From: Clostridium sp. | GTDB lineage: Bacteria; Bacillota; Clostridia; Lachnospirales; Lachnospiraceae | Direction of reading: 5' to 3' | Length of the DNA: 64,000 bases | Assembly: GCA_023664605.1 (NCBI GenBank) | Contig: JAMPFF010000014.1 | Location: 1-64,000 of the forward strand | Part shown: piece by piece, positions 1-7,692 of the stretch | Layout: each line of letters opens with the position of its first letter | Position numbering within the stretch: the first letter of the stretch is position 1 | The notes under the pieces: model-generated | Told to the model about the DNA's origin: nothing | Seen by the model: only the letters and a program-made list of their open reading frames with translations | Database searches by the model: none | Translations under genes and position numbers: made by a program

Positions 1-1
1 C

Positions 2-376
2 GACCATTTTCAGACCTATAATATTAATGCGGATGATGCGGCGTGTGCCGTGGCAAAGGCTGTAGGCGCGGAAAAACTGGCGTTTTTGACTGATATTGAG
101 GGCTTGTATAAGGATATCAACGACAAAGAATCCTTTATCTCCAGAATATCAACATCACAGGCGGACAAGCTGATAGAGGAGGGCTTTATCGGCGGCGGTA
201 TGCTGCCGAAGTTAAATAATTGTACAAGCGCGATTAAAAACGGCGTAAACCGCGTACATATTTTAGACGGACGCATCCCGCATTGTCTGCTTTTGGAGAT
301 TTTCACCAAAAAGGGTATCGGTACGGCGATTGTGAAAGACGAAGATATTGACGTGATGGATTTGGAGTCATTTTAA
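2..376 (+). CDS. argB: Acetylglutamate kinase, C-terminal part (cut by window edge)
   Basis: Catalyses ATP-dependent phosphorylation of N-acetylglutamate, the second step of arginine/ornithine synthesis in the cytoplasm. Reading frame 2 is open from the window edge; the visible start shows the family segment YNINADDAA followed by [16 protein letters not shown], the amino-acid-kinase motif that binds nucleotide and N-acetylglutamate. The tail contains [27 protein letters not shown], typical of ArgB, split here as GGGMLPKL, then the C-terminal HILDGRIPH region. Only about 125 of roughly 290 residues are present. argD follows 52 bases downstream on the same strand, so the two probably belong to one arginine operon whose start lies outside the window. 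Confidence 0.93.
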   Translation, partial: DHFQTYNINADDAACAVAKAVGAEKLAFLTDIEGLYKDINDKESFISRISTSQADKLIEEGFIGGGMLPKLNNCTSAIKNGVNRVHILDGRIPHCLLLEIFTKKGIGTAIVKDEDIDVMDLESF

Positions 377-428
377 CATTTAAAAGATATGCCTGCGGCA
401 GTAAATGCGGCGGGTGAAAGGAAAGGAT

Positions 429-1625
429 ATGGGTACAAATATGAAAATGCAGGAATATATTGATGAAGCGGAATCAGTGTTATTGCACACTTATAACCGG
501 TACAGGATTGTATTTGACAGGGGAGAAGGCGTTTACCTTCGCGATATAGAAGGAAATAAATATCTGGATTTTGTGGCGGGTATTGCGGTTTTTGCGCTGG
601 GATATCAGAATAAAGAGTATAATGACGCTTTAAAAGCGCAGATTGACAAAGTCATTCATACTTCTAACTACTATTATAATGTGCCGGCGATTAGGGCGGC
701 TAAGAAGTTAAAGGCAATTTCCGGCATGGACAGGGTATTTTTTACAAACAGCGGCGCGGAAGCTGTCGAGGGAGCGATTAAGGCGGCGCGAAAGTACGCA
801 TACTTAAAAGACGGCACGACAGACCATGAGATTATCGCGATGAATCATTCTTTTCACGGCAGGACGATGGGTGCGCTTTCCGTTACCGGGAATTCGCATT
901 ACAGAAAAGCGTTTGAGCCGATGATTGGCAATATCAAATTTGCTGATTTGAATGATTTTGACAGCGTGCTGGCGAATGTTAATGAAAAAACATGCGCTAT
1001 TATATTTGAGACAGTGCAGGGAGAGGGCGGTATCTATCCTGCTACGGAAGATTTTATGAGAAAGGTAAAAGCGCTGTGTGAAGAAAGGGATATTTTATTG
1101 ATTCTGGATGAAATCCAGTGCGGCATGGGAAGAACGGGCTATATGTTCGCATGGCAGAAGTATGGCATCAAGCCGGATATCATGACAACGGCCAAAGCGC
1201 TTGGCTGCGGCGTTCCGGTCGGGGCATTTTTAATGACGGAAAAGGTCGGTGAGAATTCCCTTACCGTGGGAGACCACGGAACGACTTACGGAGGAAATCC
1301 GTTTGTCTGTGCAGCAGTCTCCAAAGTCATTGAGTTATTTGAAAAAGAACAGGTAATTGAAAATGTGAATGAAGTCGCTCCGTATCTGGAAAAGAGGCTG
1401 GATGAGCTTGTGGAAAAATATGATAAGATTGAAGCAAGGCGCGGCGCCGGACTGATGCAGGGGCTTGTGTTTAGCGAACCTGTAGGCGGAATTATTGATA
1501 AGGCGCTTACCAAAGGCCTTATCCTTATCAATGCGGGAACCAATATTATTCGTCTTGTTCCGCCGCTTGTCATTGCCAAACAGCATGTGGATGAGATGAT
1601 AAGCATTTTGGAGCAGTGTCTGTAA
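429..1625 (+). CDS. argD: Acetylornithine aminotransferase
   Basis: PLP-dependent class III aminotransferase that converts N-acetylglutamate semialdehyde to N-acetylornithine. The 398-residue chain has the length of the family. Visible motifs are FTNSGAEAVEGAIKAARKY (PLP phosphate binding), NHSFHGRTMGALSVTG, the LILDEIQCGMGRTG segment with the Asp that contacts the PLP ring nitrogen, and TTAKALGCGVPVGAF carrying the Schiff-base lysine. I chose the ATG at 429 because a GGAAAGG ribosome site lies just before it; an in-frame ATG at 405 has no good site. It follows argB closely and probably shares its transcript. Confidence 0.95.
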   Translation: MGTNMKMQEYIDEAESVLLHTYNRYRIVFDRGEGVYLRDIEGNKYLDFVAGIAVFALGYQNKEYNDALKAQIDKVIHTSNYYYNVPAIRAAKKLKAISGMDRVFFTNSGAEAVEGAIKAARKYAYLKDGTTDHEIIAMNHSFHGRTMGALSVTGNSHYRKAFEPMIGNIKFADLNDFDSVLANVNEKTCAIIFETVQGEGGIYPATEDFMRKVKALCEERDILLILDEIQCGMGRTGYMFAWQKYGIKPDIMTTAKALGCGVPVGAFLMTEKVGENSLTVGDHGTTYGGNPFVCAAVSKVIELFEKEQVIENVNEVAPYLEKRLDELVEKYDKIEARRGAGLMQGLVFSEPVGGIIDKALTKGLILINAGTNIIRLVPPLVIAKQHVDEMISILEQCL

Positions 1626-1636
1626 AATAGGAGAAG

Positions 1637-3193
1637 ATGGAAGTGACTTTAAAAAAGAGAATTATCACAGTCTTGTTGATAGCGTGCGCGATTGGAGGCG
1701 TTTACGGTGTCAGTAGGAGCGGGCTTTTAGTGCATCAGGCGGATGAGCCGCAAGAGATAGATGAACCGCTTTTTGCCCATCGTGAGACATTGTATTTATG
1801 GTATACGGATGAAGCGTTGACGGAATATCTTAACAGCGTGGCGGTTTCCTATAATGATTATCAGAAAGAAACGCGCGTGATACCGGTATATACGTCCGGT
1901 TTGGAATATCTGGAGACAATCAATCAGGCGTCTTTGCAGACACAAGAGGTTCCGGATTTATATATTATAGGAAATGATTCACTGGAAAAGGCATATTTGG
2001 CGGGGCTTGCCTCAGAAATCAGGCTGCCGGATACCGTGGCGTCATTGGATGGCTATTTCCCGGAATCCTCCATTCATGCGGTGACTTATCATGAAAAGCA
2101 GATTGGCTATCCGCTCTATTTTGAGACAAGCTCGTTTCTTTACAATAAGACATATTTAAAAGATTGGGCTTATGCGCAGATAGAGGCGCAGATGGACGAA
2201 GAGGCTGCCAATGAAGCGCAGGAGGCGTTGGAAAAAGACGGCCCGGAGGAAAATGCGGCTGATGGAGAGGAAAATGAAGCGGACGTTCCGGATGAGAGTG
2301 AAGTAGAGGCGCGTGTGGAAGAAACATTACCAAAGACGATAGACGATATTTTATCTTTTGCCGAGGTATATGATACGCCGGAACAGGTAGAGGCTATTTT
2401 TAAATGGGATGTGTCCGATATCTTTTATAATTATTTCTTCGTCGGAAATTATATTGACGTAGGAGGCAGTGCGGGCGATGAGAGCGACTCTATCAATATC
2501 TATAATGAAAACGCTATCCGCTGTATGCGTGTTTACCAGAATCTGAACCAGTTTTTTTCGATTGATACGGAAGAAATCAGTTATGACGATATTTTGCAGG
2601 ATTTTATCGACGGCAAGATTGTCTATACCGTTGTCACGACGGATGCTTTGGCTAAAATAGAAGAAGCAAAAGCAAACGGAGAGTTTCAATATGAATATGG
2701 AACTTCGGTTATACCGGATGTGAATGAAGAATTGATATCGAGGTCGTTATCCGTAACACAGTGCGTCGTTATCAACGGATATTCCACGAATAAGGATATG
2801 GCCAATGATTTTGCGGCATATTTAGCCTGTTATAACGCCGAACACTTATACGACAGGACAGGGAAGATGCCGGCGTGTAAGAATGTGGAATTTGCCAATT
2901 CCAATGTGGAAGCTTTTATAGAGGAATATGAAAAGTCCGTTCCTAACCCGAAAATGATAGGAACAAGCAATTACTGGGTAGAAATGGAGATTGCCTTTGC
3001 CAGAATCTGGGAAAGCAATGATGCGAATGCCGAGTTAAAGGCATTATCGGAGAAAATTATGACGCAGGTAAGAGGCGAGGCTTATACGGAAGAGTATATC
3101 GATGTGCCGGAGGAAAACACAGAGGAAGACGAGTATATCGAGGACTGGGAAGAGGAAGCGGAAAAAGAGCCGGAGGACGGGAATGCCGGATAG
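1637..3193 (+). CDS. Extracellular solute-binding protein (family 1-like), orphan
   Basis: The 518-residue chain resembles sugar-type ABC substrate-binding proteins: a basic N-terminus and a hydrophobic segment (IITVLLIACAIGG), then segments typical of the fold such as ETLYLWYTDEALTEYLN, PDLYIIGNDSLEKAYLAGL and GYPLYFETSSFLYNK. LIAC at residues 14-17 could be a lipobox, otherwise the segment is a membrane anchor. Two strongly acidic stretches stand out, one inserted near residues 175-230 and one at the C-terminus (about 485-515). No permease or ATPase is adjacent; it starts 11 bases after argD. A GTG at 1643 is spaced better from AGGAG than the ATG at 1637 and may be the true start. Substrate unknown. 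Confidence 0.75.
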   Translation: MEVTLKKRIITVLLIACAIGGVYGVSRSGLLVHQADEPQEIDEPLFAHRETLYLWYTDEALTEYLNSVAVSYNDYQKETRVIPVYTSGLEYLETINQASLQTQEVPDLYIIGNDSLEKAYLAGLASEIRLPDTVASLDGYFPESSIHAVTYHEKQIGYPLYFETSSFLYNKTYLKDWAYAQIEAQMDEEAANEAQEALEKDGPEENAADGEENEADVPDESEVEARVEETLPKTIDDILSFAEVYDTPEQVEAIFKWDVSDIFYNYFFVGNYIDVGGSAGDESDSINIYNENAIRCMRVYQNLNQFFSIDTEEISYDDILQDFIDGKIVYTVVTTDALAKIEEAKANGEFQYEYGTSVIPDVNEELISRSLSVTQCVVINGYSTNKDMANDFAAYLACYNAEHLYDRTGKMPACKNVEFANSNVEAFIEEYEKSVPNPKMIGTSNYWVEMEIAFARIWESNDANAELKALSEKIMTQVRGEAYTEEYIDVPEENTEEDEYIEDWEEEAEKEPEDGNAG

Positions 3194-3223
3194 GCGTATA
3201 TTTTCCGGTGAAAAGGATATGAT

Positions 3224-3258
3224 AGTACAAGATGGTTTTGGCTGTCTTGTACTTTTTT
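3224..3258 (+). terminator. Rho-independent terminator after the solute-binding protein
   Basis: A perfect 9-bp stem, AGTACAAGA and TCTTGTACT, with a 12-base loop runs directly into six T residues. It closes the argB-argD-binding-protein transcript and separates it from the YdcZ-type gene. Confidence 0.85.
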
Positions 3259-3309
3259 ATGACCTAGAAGTATGCCGTAACCATAAAACAGGAAAGGTTG
3301 GGGTTTTTC

Positions 3310-3741
3310 ATGTTTGGATTTTTAATCGCTTTATTATCCGGCGCACTTATGAGCATTCAGGGGGTATTCAATACACAGGTTACAAAGTCGTCCACTATCT
3401 GGGTGGCAAATGCGTTTGTTCAGTGTACGGCGCTTTTGGTCTGTCTGGGAGCATGGCTTATCACGGACCGTTCTTCTTTTGGGGCGTTGTTTAAGGTGCA
3501 GCCCAAATATATGCTGCTTGGCGGCGCGATTGGCGCGTTTATTACCTATACCGTAATCAAGGCAATGGAAATGTTAGGGCCTGCAAAATCGGTTATGCTG
3601 ATTGTCATTTCACAGTTAATTGTGGCCTATGTCATAGAGCTGTTTGGCTTATTCGGTGTGGAAAAACAGCCGCTGGAAGTCAGGAAACTGACGGGCATGG
3701 GAATTGCAATTCTGGGAATTATTATTTTTAAGTGGACATAG
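3310..3741 (+). CDS. YdcZ-family (DUF606) small DMT-type membrane protein
   Basis: The 143-residue protein is hydrophobic throughout, with about five membrane segments. It opens with FLIALLSGALMSIQGVFNTQV, the signature start of the YdcZ/DUF606 branch of the drug/metabolite transporter superfamily, and ends in a hydrophobic GMGIAILGIIIF segment. Members occur as single-domain proteins that probably dimerise; substrates are generally unknown. I place the start at ATG 3310, where the family's N-terminus begins; TTG 3298 is an in-frame alternative closer to AGGAAAGG. It stands alone between a terminator and comEA. Confidence 0.8.
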   Translation: MFGFLIALLSGALMSIQGVFNTQVTKSSTIWVANAFVQCTALLVCLGAWLITDRSSFGALFKVQPKYMLLGGAIGAFITYTVIKAMEMLGPAKSVMLIVISQLIVAYVIELFGLFGVEKQPLEVRKLTGMGIAILGIIIFKWT

Positions 3742-3817
3742 GCCAAAATTTATTTTACAATGAAAATACAGTGCATGGTGGGGGCCTCCTGTCTGCCGAA
3801 AAGGCAGAAAGGAAACT

Positions 3818-4510
3818 ATGCGTATATTAATAAAAAATCTGTTAAAAAGAGGAATATTTCTGCTGTTTTTTCTCCCGGTATTTGTGTTGACGGCGTGTAC
3901 AAGCAAAAATGAGATAGTATGGGAACCGGACGCACAGGATAACGGGGATATGCCGCAGGAAACAGGAAATGCCGTAGAGACGGGCTTCGATATGCAGGAG
4001 ACGGCAGCCGCGCCGGACACGGAGGCTGCGCCAGGCACGGAGGCGGTACCCGAAAAGATTTATGTACATATCTGCGGTGCGGTGGAAAGGCCGGGCGTTT
4101 ATACGCTGGCCAAGGGCAGCAGGATATTTGAGGGTATCGAGGCAGCGGGAGGCTTTACGCAGGATGCTTGTGAAGATTTTATCAATCTGGCGCAGACTAT
4201 GCAGGACGGACAAAGGATTGTCATACCGACGCTTGAAGAAGTGGAAAGCGCCATGGCGGACGGCTTCTATCAGGAGCAGTGGACGTATGAAGAACCGCAG
4301 GAGCAGGACGCGGACGGCCGCGTCAACATCAACACGGCGGGTGAAGCGGAACTGAGCGCGATAAGCGGCATTGGCGCGGGCAAGGCGGCGGCCATTGTGC
4401 AGTACCGGCAGGAAAACGGAAAATTTTCCTGTATAGAGGATATTATGAAAGTAAACGGCATTAAAGAGGGAACGTATGAAAAAATAAAGGATAAGATTAT
4501 CGTAAAATAG
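3818..4510 (+). CDS. comEA: ComEA-like DNA-binding competence lipoprotein
   Basis: Surface DNA receptor of the competence machinery; it binds double-stranded DNA outside the membrane and passes it to ComEC. The 230-residue chain has a signal with the lipobox LTAC (Cys27), an Ala/Glu/Thr-rich linker (about 30-78), an SLBB domain (about 80-138, from IYVHICGAVERPGVYTL), a second linker, and a helix-hairpin-helix domain (168-230) with GRVNINTAGEAEL and ISGIGAGKAAAIVQYR. Lipid anchoring instead of a transmembrane helix differs from Bacillus ComEA. comEC lies about 3.2 kb downstream on the same strand with three genes between. Confidence 0.9.
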   Translation: MRILIKNLLKRGIFLLFFLPVFVLTACTSKNEIVWEPDAQDNGDMPQETGNAVETGFDMQETAAAPDTEAAPGTEAVPEKIYVHICGAVERPGVYTLAKGSRIFEGIEAAGGFTQDACEDFINLAQTMQDGQRIVIPTLEEVESAMADGFYQEQWTYEEPQEQDADGRVNINTAGEAELSAISGIGAGKAAAIVQYRQENGKFSCIEDIMKVNGIKEGTYEKIKDKIIVK

Positions 4511-4526
4511 TGATGCAGGGGGAGAA

Positions 4527-5213
4527 ATGGGAAAGAGAGTATTGGTCGTTGACGACGAGAAATTAATTGTTAAGGGTATTCGTTTCAGTTTGGAGCAGGA
4601 CGGCATGGATGTGGACTGTGCCTATGACGGCGAGGAAGCGTTGGAATTTGCCAAAAACAATCAATATGACATGATTCTATTGGATGTGATGCTGCCGAAG
4701 ATGAATGGTTTTGAAGTATGCCAGCAGATTCGGGAGTTTTCCAATACGCCTATCGTCATGCTGACCGCCAAGGGAGAGGATATGGACAAGATTTTGGGGC
4801 TGGAATACGGCGCGGACGACTATATCACCAAACCTTTTAATATTTTGGAGGTAAAAGCGAGGATTAAGGCAATCATGCGCAGAACCGGCAAGAAAGCGGA
4901 GGAGAAAGCTTCGGAGAAGATAATTGAAAACCGCGATATGCGGCTGGACTGCGAAAGCAGAAGAGTCTATATAGCCGGTGAAGAAGTGAATCTGACAGCC
5001 AAGGAATTTGAGGTACTGGAACTGTTAATGAAAAACCCGAATAAGGTGTACAGCAGGGAAAACCTGTTAAATATTGTCTGGGGCAGCGATTATCCGGGAG
5101 ACGTGCGTACAGTTGATGTACATATCCGCCGGCTGCGTGAAAAAATCGAGAAGAAGCCGAGTGAGCCGATGTATGTGCATACAAAATGGGGAGTAGGTTA
5201 TTACTTTGCATAA
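4527..5213 (+). CDS. OmpR/PhoB-family response regulator
   Basis: DNA-binding response regulator of a two-component system. The receiver domain (about 1-120) has the acidic pocket DD at residues 9-10, the phosphoacceptor Asp53 in MILLDVMLP, the TA switch region (VMLTAKGED) and Lys in YITKPF. The C-terminal winged-helix domain (about 130-228) shows LTAKEFEVLELLMKNPNKVYSRENLL and VDVHIRRLREKIE. Its stop overlaps the histidine kinase start by 8 bases, which points to translational coupling. It starts 16 bases after comEA, inside the competence gene cluster. Target genes are not visible from the sequence. Confidence 0.93.
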   Translation: MGKRVLVVDDEKLIVKGIRFSLEQDGMDVDCAYDGEEALEFAKNNQYDMILLDVMLPKMNGFEVCQQIREFSNTPIVMLTAKGEDMDKILGLEYGADDYITKPFNILEVKARIKAIMRRTGKKAEEKASEKIIENRDMRLDCESRRVYIAGEEVNLTAKEFEVLELLMKNPNKVYSRENLLNIVWGSDYPGDVRTVDVHIRRLREKIEKKPSEPMYVHTKWGVGYYFA

Positions 5214-6678
5214 GCTGAATTTTAAGAAATTAGAATATCTGCGCAGCCTGAAAGTACGTATTTTTTTGATTGTTTTTATCGTCGGGCTGATACCGTGTAT
5301 CATTATGCGGTATATGATTGTACAGAACTATGAGCAGCGTGCCGTCAGCGTAAGGACTTCCGATGTACAGGCACAATTAAAAATTTTAGCCAATCACCTG
5401 ATTGCATACCGTTATCTGCAGGATAGTTCCTCGGAGGTTATCAACGCGGAATTAAACCAGTTTTCCAATCTTTATGACGGACGGGTTCTGATTATCAATA
5501 ATAATCTGAAAGTCGTTAAGGACACCTACAGTTTAAGCGAGGGAAAAACCGTTATTTCGGAAGAGGTAATCCGCTCTTTACGGGGAGAAAACATCAGTCA
5601 GTACGATGCCGAGAACGGTTACATAGAAATGACGATTCCGATTACGGATACATTAGCCACAGAGATGACCGCGGATAAGCCGTCGCAGGGCAGCAGGGTA
5701 AGCGGCGTCATGTTAATCAGCGTATCAACGGACAATATCGCCGTTACGATGGAGATTTTGAACAGAAAAGCGCTGGTCGTGGAAGTCATTGTCATTATTG
5801 CGGTTTTTACCGTATCGCTGATAGTCGCATATGCACTGATTAAGCCTTTTGAAAAGATAACGGACGCATTAAGCCGGGTGAAAGCGGGCTATACGAACGA
5901 CCCGATTTCCGTGCCGGATTATCTGGAAACGGAACATATTGGAGACGCCTTTAATGAGTTATTGGGGCGGATGAAAGTATTGGACGATTCCAGACAGGAG
6001 TTTGTCTCCAATGTCTCCCATGAGCTGAAAACGCCGATTACCTCGATTAAAGTATTGGCGGATTCCCTGCGCGGGCAGGAGGATGTACCGATTGAACTGT
6101 ACCGGGAATTTATGGAGGATATCGCTACCGAAATTGACAGGGAGAATGAGATTATCAATGACCTGCTTGCTCTGATTAAGATGGATAGGGCGGCTTCTGA
6201 TTTGAATGTTTCCCAGGTGGATGTCAATATGCTGGTGGAACTGATTTTAAGAAGACTGCGTCCGATTGCGGTAAAAAGGGATATCGAACTTGTTTATGAG
6301 AGCCTTAGGCCTGTTGTGGCGGAGATAGACGAGGTTAAAATAACGCTTGTTATAACAAACCTTGTGGAAAATGCCATCAAATACAATAAGGAACACGGAT
6401 GGGTCAAGGTAACGTTGGATGCGGATTATCAGTATTTTACGATAGAAGTCGCGGATTCCGGCATTGGCATTCCGGCGGATTCCATAGAACATATCTATGA
6501 GCGTTTTTACCGGGTGGATAAGTCTCATTCCAAAGAGATTGACGGTACGGGGCTTGGACTTGCAATTACGCGAAGCGCTATCCTAATGCACAGGGGGTCT
6601 ATTAAAGTCGTCAGTGAAGAGGGAGACGGAACGACGTTTACGGTGAAAATTCCGTTGACCTATATCTCGGTTGCATAA
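5206..6678 (+). CDS. Membrane sensor histidine kinase
   Basis: Cognate kinase of the preceding regulator. The 490-residue chain has a first membrane helix (about 17-38), an extracytoplasmic sensor region (about 40-185), a second helix (about 190-212) followed by a HAMP linker (KPFEKITDAL), a HisKA domain with phosphoacceptor His272 in SHELKTP, and a HATPase domain with N box NLVENAIKYN, G1 DSGIGIPADS, F box YERFYR and G2 GTGLGLAI. No PAS domain is evident. The start is the TTG at 5206, overlapping the regulator stop and preceded by a GGGGAG site. The external sensor suggests an envelope or surface signal. Confidence 0.93.
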   Translation: MHKLNFKKLEYLRSLKVRIFLIVFIVGLIPCIIMRYMIVQNYEQRAVSVRTSDVQAQLKILANHLIAYRYLQDSSSEVINAELNQFSNLYDGRVLIINNNLKVVKDTYSLSEGKTVISEEVIRSLRGENISQYDAENGYIEMTIPITDTLATEMTADKPSQGSRVSGVMLISVSTDNIAVTMEILNRKALVVEVIVIIAVFTVSLIVAYALIKPFEKITDALSRVKAGYTNDPISVPDYLETEHIGDAFNELLGRMKVLDDSRQEFVSNVSHELKTPITSIKVLADSLRGQEDVPIELYREFMEDIATEIDRENEIINDLLALIKMDRAASDLNVSQVDVNMLVELILRRLRPIAVKRDIELVYESLRPVVAEIDEVKITLVITNLVENAIKYNKEHGWVKVTLDADYQYFTIEVADSGIGIPADSIEHIYERFYRVDKSHSKEIDGTGLGLAITRSAILMHRGSIKVVSEEGDGTTFTVKIPLTYISVA

Positions 6679-6713
6679 TCGGATGGATGGGCTGTACCGG
6701 AAAGGAAAAGGGG

Positions 6714-7670
6714 ATGCGGCTTAACATGAAAACAAAAAGAAAATTGTTTCTGCCGATAGTATTGCTATTGCTGTATCTCCTGACGGGGTGCGGGCAGCAG
6801 GAACAGAGTACGGCAGGCAAGGCGTATAATATTTACTATGTGGACAATGACGAGACAAAGATTTTTGCGCAAACTTACCGGACGGAAACGACGGACGGGC
6901 AGAAGTTGTTGGAGGAGTTGTTGGAAGAACTTTCTGTAAAACCTGATAAAATGCAGTATAAAGCGCCCCTGACGCAGGATTTTGAACTGCTTGGCTGTAT
7001 ATGGGAGGGCGGTCAGCTTACGCTGAATTTTGATGTGCGTTATAAAGAGATGGATAATATCAAGGAAATCCTTGTACGCGCCGCGATTGTCAGAACGCTT
7101 TCACAGATAGAAAATGTCAATTATATTTCCTTTACCGTACAGAACGAACCGCTTATGGACAGCACGGGCGTGGCGGTCGGAACCATGTCGGCGGATACTT
7201 TTATTGATAATGCCGGACATGAGATAAACACTTATGAGAAAGCGAATCTCAGGCTCTATTTTGCCAATGAAAACGGCGATATGCTGATAGAGGAAAACCA
7301 GAGGAACGTCGTATATAACAGCAATGTTTCTTTGGAAAAGCTTGTTGTGGAGAAGTTGATTGAAGGCCCGGCAACGGCGGGGCATTATCCGACCATTAAT
7401 CCGTCCACGAAAATCGTCAGCGTTACCGTCAATGATAGGATATGTTATGTAAACTTAGATGAGAATTTTTTAAGCCAGCCCTATAACGTGACGTCCGATG
7501 TCACGATTTACTCTCTTACCAACTCCCTGGTGGAACTGCCCAATATCAATAAGGTGCAGATTTCCATTAACGGTGAAACCGCGGTTCTTTATAAGGAAAC
7601 CGTTAATTTAACTAATATGTTTGAAAGGAATCTTGATTTGGTTACCAATGCCGCATCTACGGCGGAATGA
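6714..7670 (+). CDS. Lipoprotein with two GerMN domains
   Basis: Secreted lipoprotein: basic start, hydrophobic segment and lipobox LTGC. Two GerMN-type repeats follow, one around residues 55-145 (ETTDGQKLLEELLEEL ... VRAAIVRTLSQIENV) and one around 195-300 (VVEKLIEGP ... YSLTNSLVELPNINKVQISING). GerMN domains occur in GerM, which helps assemble the spore-coat/SpoIIIA complex, and in many envelope lipoproteins, so a cell-envelope role is likely but unproven. The gene lies 35 bases after the histidine kinase and just before comEC. Start chosen at ATG 6714 with AAAGGA seven bases upstream; 6687 and 6726 are alternatives. Confidence 0.85.
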   Translation: MRLNMKTKRKLFLPIVLLLLYLLTGCGQQEQSTAGKAYNIYYVDNDETKIFAQTYRTETTDGQKLLEELLEELSVKPDKMQYKAPLTQDFELLGCIWEGGQLTLNFDVRYKEMDNIKEILVRAAIVRTLSQIENVNYISFTVQNEPLMDSTGVAVGTMSADTFIDNAGHEINTYEKANLRLYFANENGDMLIEENQRNVVYNSNVSLEKLVVEKLIEGPATAGHYPTINPSTKIVSVTVNDRICYVNLDENFLSQPYNVTSDVTIYSLTNSLVELPNINKVQISINGETAVLYKETVNLTNMFERNLDLVTNAASTAE

Positions 7671-7692
7671 TAGGCTGAGAGAAAGGAATAAT

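Noticed and set aside
3102..3494. 130-codon plus frame across the terminator at 3224
   Set aside because: It spans a terminator and overlaps two better genes in other frames.
3842..4606. 254-codon minus-strand frame
   Set aside because: Antisense to comEA; no domain and no start site.
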